This document shows, piece after piece, positions 7,644 through 14,686 of a DNA stretch of 32,955 bases. The notes under the pieces were generated by a model. It ran no database searches. It saw only the letters and a list, made by a program, of their open reading frames with translations, and was not told where the DNA came from. The translations under genes were made by a program, and so were the position numbers. The DNA is from an uncultured Sulfitobacter sp. Its GTDB lineage: Bacteria > Pseudomonadota > Alphaproteobacteria > Rhodobacterales > Rhodobacteraceae. Every line of letters begins with the position of its first letter. Positions within the stretch are counted from its first letter, which is position 1. The DNA is taken from positions 1 through 32,955 of the forward strand of contig CALKXT010000198.1 of NCBI GenBank assembly GCA_938003685.1. The letters are read 5' to 3'.

Positions 7644-7728
7644 AAGTTGCTTCTTATTCTTGCTTTTTGATGTGGGCTGGGGCTGAATGTCGCGGAACAT
7701 AAAAGAGTCGAAAAACAGGGGAAGAGAC

Positions 7729-8877
7729 ATGGCCATACTTTGGAGACATTCCGTACTAGGGCAACGCCACGCTGAAATCGGTGGTGAGCTGGAAGATTGG
7801 AACGGCATGGGAACCGCATGGTTCTATGACCACACACCCGAACGTGCAAAAGCAGACTACGAGGCGATCCGTACCAAGGCAGGCCTGATGGATGTATCCG
7901 GCCTTAAGAAATTGCACATTACCGGTAAAGACGCCGCATATGTGATTGACCGCTGCACCACGCGAAATGTCGAAAAGATCGCGCCGGGCCGCGCGGTCTA
8001 TGCGGCGATGTTGAATGCTGACGGTAAGTTCATTGATGATTGCGTCATCTATCACCTCGCGGTGAACACGTGGATGGTTGTCATCGGTACGGGCACAGGC
8101 ATGGAATCGCTGGTGACTGTTGCAGCAGGCAAAGATTGTGCCGTGTTGTTTGATGATGATCTGCACGATATGTCGCTGCAAGGTCCATTGTCTGTTGATT
8201 TGCTGGCCGAAGAAATCCCTGCAATCCGTGACCTTGCCTATTTCGGCATCATGCAAACACGTCTGTACGGACGCGATGTGATGATCAGCCGTACAGGTTA
8301 TACTGGTGAGCGCGGTTATGAGATTTTCTGCCGCCGCAAAGATGCGATTCATCTGTGGGACAGCATTCTAGAAGCAGGCAAAGGCATGGGCGTGCGTCCT
8401 TGCCAGTTCAGCACGCTCGATCTGCTGCGCACCGAAAGCTATCTGTTGTTCTATCCCGGCGATAACTCAGAAACCTATCCGTTTGAGGATGGCAGCCCAG
8501 CGGGTGATACCCTGTGGGAACTAGGTTTGGAATTCACTGTATCTCCCGGCAAAACTGGGTTCATTGGCTCTGAAAACCACTATGCTGCAGAAGGCAAAGA
8601 GCGCTTTAAAATCTATGGTGTGTTGCTCGAAGGTAAAACACCTGCTGATGAGGGTGCAGACCTTTTGCAGGATGGCAAAAAGGTCGGGCATGTTACATTC
8701 GGCATGTATTCAGACGTGAACAAACACAACGTCGGTATCGCGCGGATGCCTGTTGCTGCGGCCACACCGGGCACCAAGCTAACGGTGCGCAATGGTGACG
8801 GTACAGAGATTGCTGCAACGGCAGAAGAAATGCCGTTCTATGATAAAGACAAATCCATTCGCACTGCGAAGGGTTGA
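7729..8877 (+). CDS. dmmD: DmmD-like, GcvT-family folate-dependent protein of dimethylamine oxidation
   Basis: A 382-residue aminomethyltransferase (GcvT) family protein. Next to a dimethylamine monooxygenase it most likely captures the methyl-derived formaldehyde on tetrahydrofolate, making 5,10-methylene-THF. Family features are RTKAGLMDVSGLKKLHITG near residue 50, ISRTGYTGERGYEIFC near residue 190, and a C-terminal barrel with VGIARMPVAAATPGTKLTV. An upstream in-frame ATG at 7687 would add 14 basic, polar residues; I prefer ATG 7729 because AGGGGAAG lies just before it and the protein then begins MAILWRHSVLGQRH. A DMSP demethylase (DmdA) or a GcvT paralogue is the alternative, and the three following genes argue against it. 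A stable hairpin separates it from dmmA. Confidence 0.82.
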   Translation: MAILWRHSVLGQRHAEIGGELEDWNGMGTAWFYDHTPERAKADYEAIRTKAGLMDVSGLKKLHITGKDAAYVIDRCTTRNVEKIAPGRAVYAAMLNADGKFIDDCVIYHLAVNTWMVVIGTGTGMESLVTVAAGKDCAVLFDDDLHDMSLQGPLSVDLLAEEIPAIRDLAYFGIMQTRLYGRDVMISRTGYTGERGYEIFCRRKDAIHLWDSILEAGKGMGVRPCQFSTLDLLRTESYLLFYPGDNSETYPFEDGSPAGDTLWELGLEFTVSPGKTGFIGSENHYAAEGKERFKIYGVLLEGKTPADEGADLLQDGKKVGHVTFGMYSDVNKHNVGIARMPVAAATPGTKLTVRNGDGTEIAATAEEMPFYDKDKSIRTAKG

Positions 8878-8883
8878 TCAAAA

Positions 8884-8911
8884 CAGGTGCGCAGCGCAAG
8901 CTGCGCACCTG
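8884..8911 (+). repeat. 12-bp stem with GCAA tetraloop between dmmD and dmmA
   Basis: CAGGTGCGCAGC (8884-8895) pairs perfectly with GCTGCGCACCTG (8900-8911) around a GCAA (GNRA) tetraloop. It starts 7 bases past the dmmD stop and is not followed by a T run. The position and stability suggest a differential-expression element protecting the dmmD message or limiting transcription into dmmABC. Confidence 0.6.
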
Positions 8912-8961
8912 ATATCTGCAAGGTTTGACACCTGTGACGCACGACAACCCCAAGGAACGAC

Positions 8962-9564
8962 ATGTCAAAGTTCGACTTTCCCACTAGCATTTTAAGCCGT
9001 CCTGTTTACGGGACATTGGAACCGCGCCCCGGCGCTGCCCATCTATTCATAGCGGACGCCCATGGTGCCGAAGCAATTTTGGACGTTGCAGGCGTTGATA
9101 CCTCTTTGATGGCAAAAGCCCATGTGATCTACCTTCCGAATGGTGAGGGATATGGTGATGCGCTTCGGGCGCTAAAGCCCGCCAAGTATTACGAAGGTCC
9201 AAGTTATCCGGCCTCAGTCCAACGTATCCGTAAGGCGTTTGCGGATGCAAAGATGGGATTGCAGGTTTATCTGGCCGGCACCGAAGGGTTAATCGGCCAA
9301 GCCCAAAATGAGGCGATGCAAGCCGGTATTCCACACACCGCCATCCAGACCGAACATCGCGGATCAACCGCGCGACGTATGCAGTGCGTGCATTGTAAAG
9401 GCATCACTGAAAACGTGGAGACCGACCCGTTTGTGTGTGCGCACTGCGGTTTGAACTTGTTTGTACGGGATCATTATTCGCGCCGTTTGGCCGCCTATCA
9501 AGGCGTCTGTATCGATGCCGAAGACCCTGGCAATGTGCCTGCAGCGAAGGGAATTTACGAATGA
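8962..9564 (+). CDS. dmmA: Dimethylamine monooxygenase subunit DmmA
   Basis: A 200-residue small subunit of the dimethylamine monooxygenase (haem-dependent oxidative N-demethylase) complex. The first two-thirds resemble an electron-transfer or reductase-like domain (VYLAGTEGLIGQAQNEAMQ). The C-terminus has two CxxC pairs, MQCVHCKG and FVCAHCGLNLF, about 20 residues apart, as in a zinc-ribbon or rubredoxin-like metal site, followed by a conserved-looking DHYSRRLAAYQGV tail. ATG 8962 has AAGGAA upstream. The stop overlaps the dmmB start (ATGA). Assignment rests on the CxxC tail and the dmmD-A-B-C order known from roseobacters and pseudomonads. Confidence 0.82.
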   Translation: MSKFDFPTSILSRPVYGTLEPRPGAAHLFIADAHGAEAILDVAGVDTSLMAKAHVIYLPNGEGYGDALRALKPAKYYEGPSYPASVQRIRKAFADAKMGLQVYLAGTEGLIGQAQNEAMQAGIPHTAIQTEHRGSTARRMQCVHCKGITENVETDPFVCAHCGLNLFVRDHYSRRLAAYQGVCIDAEDPGNVPAAKGIYE

Positions 9565-10523
9565 GCGGTGCAGAAAAAATTGCCGTCAAAGTGACAGATG
9601 TCGTGCCGCTGAATGACCTTGTTACGCGGTTCAAGTTTGAGCGCACGGATGGCGGACTGCTGCCAACTTTTTCTGGCGGCGCACATACAGTTGTTGAAAT
9701 GAACGATGGTGGTATCACCCGTTTGAATCCCTATTCGCTGATGTCTGATCCGATGGATCAAAGCGCCTATACGATTTCTGTACGGCGTGACGACGAAGGG
9801 CGCGGCGGGTCATTGTTTATGCACAAACAGGTGAAGGTTGGGGATGAGATGGTGATCTCGTATCCCGTTAATCTGTTTTCCCTAGACCTGCGGGCCAGAA
9901 AGCATCTGTTTATCGCGGGCGGCATTGGCATCACGCCTTTCCTTGCTCAGGTCAAGCAGCTTGAGCGGTTCAATGGGAACTGGGAATTACATTATTCCTG
10001 CCGTTCAGAAGCGCTGGGATCGTATGTGGGTGAGTTGACGGATCATCACCCAAATGAAACCCACATCTATTATGACGATCAAAAGCAAATGATTGATCTG
10101 GCACATCTGCTAGATGGTCAACCGCTGGGCACGCATGTCTATGTCTGTGGTCCCAAGGGCATGATCGACTGGGTACGCAAGACCGCTGCTGCCGAAGGCT
10201 GGCCGCGCGAGGCTATCCATTACGAGGAATTCCTTGCACCACAGCCGGGCAAACCGTTTGAAGTGAAGCTCGCGATCAGCAACAAAATCATCCAAGTGGG
10301 TGAAAGCGAAAGCTTGCTTGAAGCGATGGAGCGTGAGGGCGTTGATGCGCCTTATCTGTGTCGCGGTGGCGCTTGCGGGCAATGCGAAACCGATGTGATC
10401 GATTATTCTGGTAACTTCATCCACCGTGATCATTGGCTGGACGATGCAGAACATAGCAGCGGCAAAAAGATCATGCCCTGCGTTTCACGATTTGAGGGTA
10501 AGACCCTTGTGTTGGACAGGTAA
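9561..10523 (+). CDS. dmmB: Dimethylamine monooxygenase reductase subunit DmmB (flavin/[2Fe-2S])
   Basis: A 320-residue phthalate-dioxygenase-reductase-type protein that passes electrons from NAD(P)H through flavin and a [2Fe-2S] cluster to the haem subunit. Domains in order: a flavin-binding barrel with RLNPYSLMSDP near residue 53, a nucleotide-binding domain with FIAGGIGITPFLAQ near residue 118 and YVCGPKGMIDWV near residue 195, and a C-terminal plant-type ferredoxin domain with CRGGACGQC and a fourth Cys in MPCVSR. A longer reading from 9435 exists, but ATG 9561 gives a proper N-terminus and a 4-base ATGA overlap with dmmA. It is translationally coupled to dmmA and followed 9 bases later by dmmC. 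Confidence 0.88.
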   Translation: MSGAEKIAVKVTDVVPLNDLVTRFKFERTDGGLLPTFSGGAHTVVEMNDGGITRLNPYSLMSDPMDQSAYTISVRRDDEGRGGSLFMHKQVKVGDEMVISYPVNLFSLDLRARKHLFIAGGIGITPFLAQVKQLERFNGNWELHYSCRSEALGSYVGELTDHHPNETHIYYDDQKQMIDLAHLLDGQPLGTHVYVCGPKGMIDWVRKTAAAEGWPREAIHYEEFLAPQPGKPFEVKLAISNKIIQVGESESLLEAMEREGVDAPYLCRGGACGQCETDVIDYSGNFIHRDHWLDDAEHSSGKKIMPCVSRFEGKTLVLDR

Positions 10524-10532
10524 GGGGCCATC

Positions 10533-11600
10533 ATGACCATTCAGTTTAACGACGAAACATTCCGCGACGATTATTCGTTCTATAATTCTGATCGCGCGAT
10601 CAAGCGCTTTCCTTTTCCGTTCCATGAAGACAGCTATATGTATTCGGTGAACATGGAACAGCACCGCGGCGGCCCGGTCGATTCCATCTATGAAAAACGC
10701 TTTGACGTTGACGAACACTATTTGTCCGAGATGCGTGACCGCGCGATGGTATTGGCGGATGATCCGCTGCGCTGTCAATCGCTGCCACACATGACTCTTG
10801 CAGGCTGGGATCTGCTGGAACTGATTATGGTGTCAAAATCTGAAGACTACCCAGATCTGTTTGAATTGCACCGTGATGGCAACAAATGGCGTTGGATCAA
10901 CAAGCCGATGGGCATTGATGACACGTTCACGTTTCTGGATGAAGCGACGCTGCCTTACGGTCCAATGGAATATATCACCCGTCAAGCACAGGGCGATTTT
11001 GCCGTGCTTGATCAACGTGACGACAACCTCTGGATGGATGCCGGGATGATCACAACACAGGCGGATTGGTCGCTTGATTTTGATCTGGGCATGAACTTCT
11101 TTGAATGGCACGCGCCTGTGCCTTTGGCGCATGAAAAGGGTATCTTTATCCGCGCCCTCAAGTTCCTTTTGAACATCCAACAAGGTGCGCCTGCGCGGCG
11201 TCTGAACTGGACAATGACGGTAAATCCTCTGCTGGATACCTCGCCCGAGAACTATCACAAATGGGGTGTCCAAAAGACTGAAATCGCGCCTGAAAACCTT
11301 GGCTCAAAACAGCATTTGCGCGTTGAGCTGCAAACCTTTTTCCGTTTGCCGCGCTCCAACGCGCTGGTGTTCCCGATCCGTTGTTATCTGTGCAGCTTTC
11401 AGGACTTGATGACTGTTCCAAAATGGGGCCGCCGTTTGCACCGTGTTATTCGGGATCTGCCCGAAGAACTGGCAACCTACAAAGGGTTTATCGACAACCG
11501 TCCGATGATGTTGGATTACCTTTCAAAGTTCGATGATGGGCAACCAACGTCGGATGGCATCTGGCCAGACCTTGAGACTGAACCGGCGCTGAAAAAGTAG
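10533..11600 (+). CDS. dmmC: Dimethylamine monooxygenase haem subunit DmmC (DUF3445 family)
   Basis: A 355-residue DUF3445 protein. This family includes the haem-binding PAS-like catalytic subunit of heme-dependent oxidative N-demethylase, which oxidises dimethylamine to methylamine. Visible features are an aromatic, acidic N-terminus (DDYSFYNSDRAIKRFPFPFH), the LPHMTLAGWDLLELIMVS region near residue 85, and long Trp/Arg-containing stretches (RALKFLLNIQQGAPARRLNW; LRVELQTFFRLPRSNALVFP). ATG 10533 has a strong GGTAAGGGG ribosome site. The haem ligand cannot be pinned down by eye. Gene order and length fit the dimethylamine monooxygenase complex well. The next gene (DUF1194) starts only 6 bases after the stop. 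Confidence 0.85.
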   Translation: MTIQFNDETFRDDYSFYNSDRAIKRFPFPFHEDSYMYSVNMEQHRGGPVDSIYEKRFDVDEHYLSEMRDRAMVLADDPLRCQSLPHMTLAGWDLLELIMVSKSEDYPDLFELHRDGNKWRWINKPMGIDDTFTFLDEATLPYGPMEYITRQAQGDFAVLDQRDDNLWMDAGMITTQADWSLDFDLGMNFFEWHAPVPLAHEKGIFIRALKFLLNIQQGAPARRLNWTMTVNPLLDTSPENYHKWGVQKTEIAPENLGSKQHLRVELQTFFRLPRSNALVFPIRCYLCSFQDLMTVPKWGRRLHRVIRDLPEELATYKGFIDNRPMMLDYLSKFDDGQPTSDGIWPDLETEPALKK

Positions 11601-11606
11601 ATTCCC

Positions 11607-12461
11607 ATGCCAGCCAGTATAACGCGCGTGACCCGATTTGCTCTGATCACGCGTGTTTTGTTTGTGTTGTTGGCTGGAATAACTGCTGGATCAGGACAGG
11701 CACGTGAGTGCAGGCAAGCTTTGGTACTAGCACTTGATGTTTCTGGTTCTGTTAATCCGCACGAATTTTCTCAACAGGTCCAAGGTCTCGCCAGTGCGCT
11801 TGATGCTCCGCAGGTGCGTGCGATGATTTTAAACGGTGGCAACGCCCCTGTTGCGCTTGCAGTGTTTGAGTGGAGTTCACGTAACCACCAACATATCATC
11901 CAACCTTGGATTTACCTCGATAGTACCGTCGCATTGGACACAGTGATCCTGCGAATCCGGTCGCACAGGAAAGTGCGCGCCGGTTTAAAAACTGCGATGG
12001 GTTCAGCCCTTAATGTTGCAGCTGGCATGTTGAAAATGCAGCCAACCTGTTGGCGCCGTACAATTGACGTTTCCGGGGATGGTAAAAACAACATCGGCGC
12101 AACGCCCGCTCAGGTATATGCGGTCGGCGGGTTTGATGAAATTACAGTTAATGCGCTCGTTGTTGGTGACCCAGCCGCGGCATCGGATGAAGGTATCGGT
12201 GTCAGCCCCGCAGAACTGCGTTCCTATTTCGAAGCTGAGGTGATCCGTGGTCCGGGGGCGTTTGCACTTGTTTCAAATGGCTACGCTGATTTTGCACGCG
12301 CAATGCAGATCAAGCTTATGCGCGAAATCTCGATTCCGATATTTGGGCAGAATGGATCAGATACCCTAACTGTTCTGCGGGTAGCTGATCACCGCAACAT
12401 AACGGGCGGGAAGTTTGACCAAAACCTCTGGTCCGTGCGGGGCATCAGCATCAAAGAATAA
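11607..12461 (+). CDS. Exported DUF1194 (von Willebrand factor A-like) protein with extended C-terminus
   Basis: A 284-residue secreted or periplasmic protein of unknown function. An N-terminal signal peptide is visible (hydrophobic core FVLLAGITAGSG, ending near QARE). A von Willebrand A-type metal site is suggested by LALDVSGSVNPHEF (DxSxS) and IDVSGDGKNN. The family's body seems to end around LMREISIPIFGQ (residue 250). The remaining 34 or so residues are encoded in the region antisense to the C-terminus of the XRE-cupin gene. No convincing ribosome site precedes ATG 11607, which lies 6 bases after dmmC, so it is probably translated by coupling within the dmm operon. A link to amine oxidation is positional only. 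Confidence 0.75.
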   Translation: MPASITRVTRFALITRVLFVLLAGITAGSGQARECRQALVLALDVSGSVNPHEFSQQVQGLASALDAPQVRAMILNGGNAPVALAVFEWSSRNHQHIIQPWIYLDSTVALDTVILRIRSHRKVRAGLKTAMGSALNVAAGMLKMQPTCWRRTIDVSGDGKNNIGATPAQVYAVGGFDEITVNALVVGDPAAASDEGIGVSPAELRSYFEAEVIRGPGAFALVSNGYADFARAMQIKLMREISIPIFGQNGSDTLTVLRVADHRNITGGKFDQNLWSVRGISIKE

Positions 12462-13007
12462 CGTGTCGCCGGGTTTTAGGGGATACACGTCTTCTCCGTG
12501 CCGATAATCAACTTCGCCCTCCAACATGTATATCGTTTCAATACCACCGTGTTGGAACGTCGGGAAAATGTCTGCTTTGTCTGACAGTGTGATCAAATAA
12601 GGCTCGACGATAACACCGCTCGAATTTGCGCCAATATGACCTAACAGCTTGTACTGATGGTTCGCGCGGGTGCCGTCACGTTCCATCTCAACGCCTTCAC
12701 CCGCTTTGGTATGAACGGCCATTCGGTCTTCTTCGAAGCCACGAAAGAAAGCTGTCATTGGAACCGACAAAGCATTGGCAAGCGTTTGCAAGGTCGTCAG
12801 CGATGGAGAGGTGTTGCCGTTCTCAATCTTGGACAACATCCCAATTGATAGACCCGTTGTCGCAGATAGATCGGAAACAGTGATTTCCTGCTTGCGGCGA
12901 AACGCGCGAACCTCGCGGCCGATCGCGACCTCTAGTACTTTTTCGCGGTGCTCTTGCACCCCATGTGGGTCTTGCTGCAAAGTTATTGCGGCCATCGTTG
13001 CATCCAT
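12366..13007 (-). CDS. XRE-family transcriptional regulator with C-terminal cupin domain
   Basis: A DNA-binding regulator of about 213 residues. The N-terminal helix-turn-helix reads REVRAFRRKQEITVSDL then TGLSIGMLSKIENGNTSPSL. The C-terminal cupin is visible as FQHGGIETIYMLEGEVDYRH and LKPGDTLFFDADAPHGPEVL and would bind a small ligand. The longest reading starts at GTG 13022 without a ribosome site; ATG 13007 (preceded by AGGTGA) and ATG 12995 are alternatives, and I list 13007. It sits between the dmm and mgd operons beside a GlxA-type regulator, so control of methylated-amine genes is likely. A dyad just upstream may allow autoregulation. Its 3' end overlaps the DUF1194 gene by 96 bases, tail to tail. 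Confidence 0.87.
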   Translation of the reverse strand: MDATMAAITLQQDPHGVQEHREKVLEVAIGREVRAFRRKQEITVSDLSATTGLSIGMLSKIENGNTSPSLTTLQTLANALSVPMTAFFRGFEEDRMAVHTKAGEGVEMERDGTRANHQYKLLGHIGANSSGVIVEPYLITLSDKADIFPTFQHGGIETIYMLEGEVDYRHGEDVYPLKPGDTLFFDADAPHGPEVLVKLPARYVAVISYPQNS

Positions 13008-13034
13008 TGCCTTGGTATTCACCTGCTCATAACG

Positions 13035-13046
13035 GTTTGCTCAAAC
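13035..13046. promoter_or_regulatory. Small dyad between the XRE-cupin and GlxA-type regulator genes
   Basis: GTTTG-CT-CAAAC (13035-13046) is a perfect inverted repeat 28 bases upstream of the XRE-cupin ATG, in a 114-base divergent promoter region shared with the GlxA-type gene. It is a candidate autoregulatory operator. The site is short, so chance is not excluded. Confidence 0.3.
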
Positions 13047-13121
13047 GTGACAAGCTTTCCGTTAGGTTTCATTGAGATACGGGTCTGGTATAGCACTAAA
13101 TTATACTGTTAGGATAAAATT

Positions 13122-14126
13122 ATGCCTACTGATAAAAATATTGACATTGGTTTCCTAATCTTCCCCGGTTTTCCGATGGCGTGTCTGACGTCGATGATAG
13201 AACCCCTGCGTGCTGCGAATGAAATTGCCGGTCAAGATTCGTTTAGCTGGAAATTGGTTTCTGAGGACGGCCAGCGTGTCGAGGCTAGTGCCCACGTTTG
13301 GTTTGAACCAGACTACGCGTTGGATGATTGTGATGACCTTGATCAGCTTTTCCTGTTGAGTGGGCCGTCATCAAGGTTTGCGAATGCTCATACATCTGAT
13401 GGCAAACTGCGCAAACTTGCGCGCCACGGTGTCACAATGGGGGCGGTTAGTGGCGGTGTATTTCCACTGGCACGTGCGGGCTTGTTGGAGGGGCACGTAA
13501 CATCGGTGCATTGGTGCTATGAGGCGGCATTTGCGGCGGAATTCCCGAAACTTGATGCGACTGAAGATGTGATTGTGTTGGATCGCCGGCGCCTTACGGC
13601 ATCTGGGGCAGCCGCTGCATTTGATCTTTCGCTACATCTAATCGAATCGTCATTGGGGGCGGATGTGGCCACAGAAGTTGCGTGTTGGTTTCAGCATCCA
13701 ATGGTGCGGGGGCAGGGGGTTAGTCAGCGCAAACCGACGTTCGCGACAGAAAGCACCAGTGACATGTTGCCCACTGCCGTGCGTAAGGCCGTCGATATCT
13801 TTGCGGACCATATGGAAGATCCAATCAATATTGCGGACGTTGCTGATGCGGTTGGCGTGTCTGCACGTCAACTTGAGCGAATGTTTCACAAGGCAACTGG
13901 CACAACGCCATTGGGCTATTACAGGTCGCTTCGTATGCACAAAGCGCGGCAATTGCTGTTGTATAGCAAAGACACAATGATCCAGATCGCAATTGCTGTT
14001 GGGTACGCGTCATCTTCCACGATGAGCAAAAACTACATCGAAGTGTTTGGAATACACCCGTCTGAGGACCGCAAAAAAATCAATATGTTCCGCGTGCGCG
14101 AAAATGCGATTGTGCCGTCTGCTTAG
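13122..14126 (+). CDS. GlxA-family transcriptional regulator (DJ-1/PfpI-like domain plus AraC-type HTH)
   Basis: A 334-residue activator-type protein. Residues 7-190 resemble a DJ-1/PfpI glutamine-amidotransferase-like ligand domain (IGFLIFPGFPMACLTSMIEP; GAVSGGVFPLARAGLLEGH; SVHWCYEAAFAAEFP). The C-terminal third is an AraC-type double helix-turn-helix (INIADVADAVGVSARQLERM and IQIAIAVGYASSSTMSKNYI). Relatives such as GbdR and CdhR sense glycine betaine or carnitine derivatives, so a methylated-amine ligand is plausible. The gene is divergent from the XRE-cupin regulator and converges on mgdD, overlapping its end by 4 bases. ATG 13122 has only a weak AGGA upstream. Confidence 0.88.
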   Translation: MPTDKNIDIGFLIFPGFPMACLTSMIEPLRAANEIAGQDSFSWKLVSEDGQRVEASAHVWFEPDYALDDCDDLDQLFLLSGPSSRFANAHTSDGKLRKLARHGVTMGAVSGGVFPLARAGLLEGHVTSVHWCYEAAFAAEFPKLDATEDVIVLDRRRLTASGAAAAFDLSLHLIESSLGADVATEVACWFQHPMVRGQGVSQRKPTFATESTSDMLPTAVRKAVDIFADHMEDPINIADVADAVGVSARQLERMFHKATGTTPLGYYRSLRMHKARQLLLYSKDTMIQIAIAVGYASSSTMSKNYIEVFGIHPSEDRKKINMFRVRENAIVPSA

Positions 14127-14686
14127 GCGACGGATTTCGCTGCTGTAATCAATGCGTGATGCAGGGTCGCTGCTGATGCACGTGGGCCAAAGACGCGGAT
14201 GTGATCATCGGCTTCGCGCCGAATGACAAAACAACCAAGCTGATGAATGACCGTGCGTTGTGCGTCCCCGGACTGCATCTGGCGAATTGGCACACCGCAC
14301 AGACGTTCGCACATCTCTGGCATTGCAGGACCCGTGATATCAAAACACACCCAAGCGCCGCTTTGTTCGGTCACAGATGCTGCGTCACCCAGCAAGTCTT
14401 TGAGCGTATCGGCTAGCAATTCGTGACTGGCCTTTGGCGCGCCGATCATCCACTGGTCTGGCCCCATCCAAAATCCTGCTTCTGGGTCATGTAATTGCGC
14501 GCGACCTGGCCCTGGAACAGCACCCAGCAGCTTTTTCAGCGCAGCATGACAGGCCTTTTCATGCCCCATGCGTGCCGCAACAGAGGCAAGTGCGACGCCA
14601 TCATTTTCAGTGATTGTCACATGAGGGAACGTGTTGATTTGTGGTTCAGTGCCACCAAGCGCAGTTGTTGAAATGAGATCATGCAC
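14123..14686 (-). CDS. mgdD: N-methylglutamate dehydrogenase gamma-type subunit (sarcosine oxidase gamma family)
   Basis: The smallest folate-side subunit of the sarcosine-oxidase-like N-methylglutamate dehydrogenase, 187 residues. Family features are DPEAGFWMGPDQWMIGAP near residue 75, GAWVCFDITGPAMPEMCERL, and a C-terminal RREADDHIRVFGPRASAATL. The longest reading begins at a TTG (14728) deep inside mgdC. I prefer GTG 14686 (giving MHDLISTTALGG) because GAGGGGG lies about 9 bases upstream and the overlap with mgdC shrinks to 8 bases. It is last in mgdA-B-C-D. A heterotetrameric sarcosine oxidase SoxG is the main alternative, and the gmaS/mgs context favours N-methylglutamate. Confidence 0.82.
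   Translation of the reverse strand: MHDLISTTALGGTEPQINTFPHVTITENDGVALASVAARMGHEKACHAALKKLLGAVPGPGRAQLHDPEAGFWMGPDQWMIGAPKASHELLADTLKDLLGDAASVTEQSGAWVCFDITGPAMPEMCERLCGVPIRQMQSGDAQRTVIHQLGCFVIRREADDHIRVFGPRASAATLHHALITAAKSVA

Noticed and set aside
7687-7728. Longer start for dmmD adding 14 residues
   Set aside because: A good ribosome site (AGGGGAAG) lies immediately before ATG 7729, and the extra residues are basic and polar, unlike the family N-terminus.
7729-8877. DMSP demethylase DmdA
   Set aside because: Also a GcvT-family protein, but dmmA, dmmB and dmmC follow directly and this order is known for dimethylamine oxidation.
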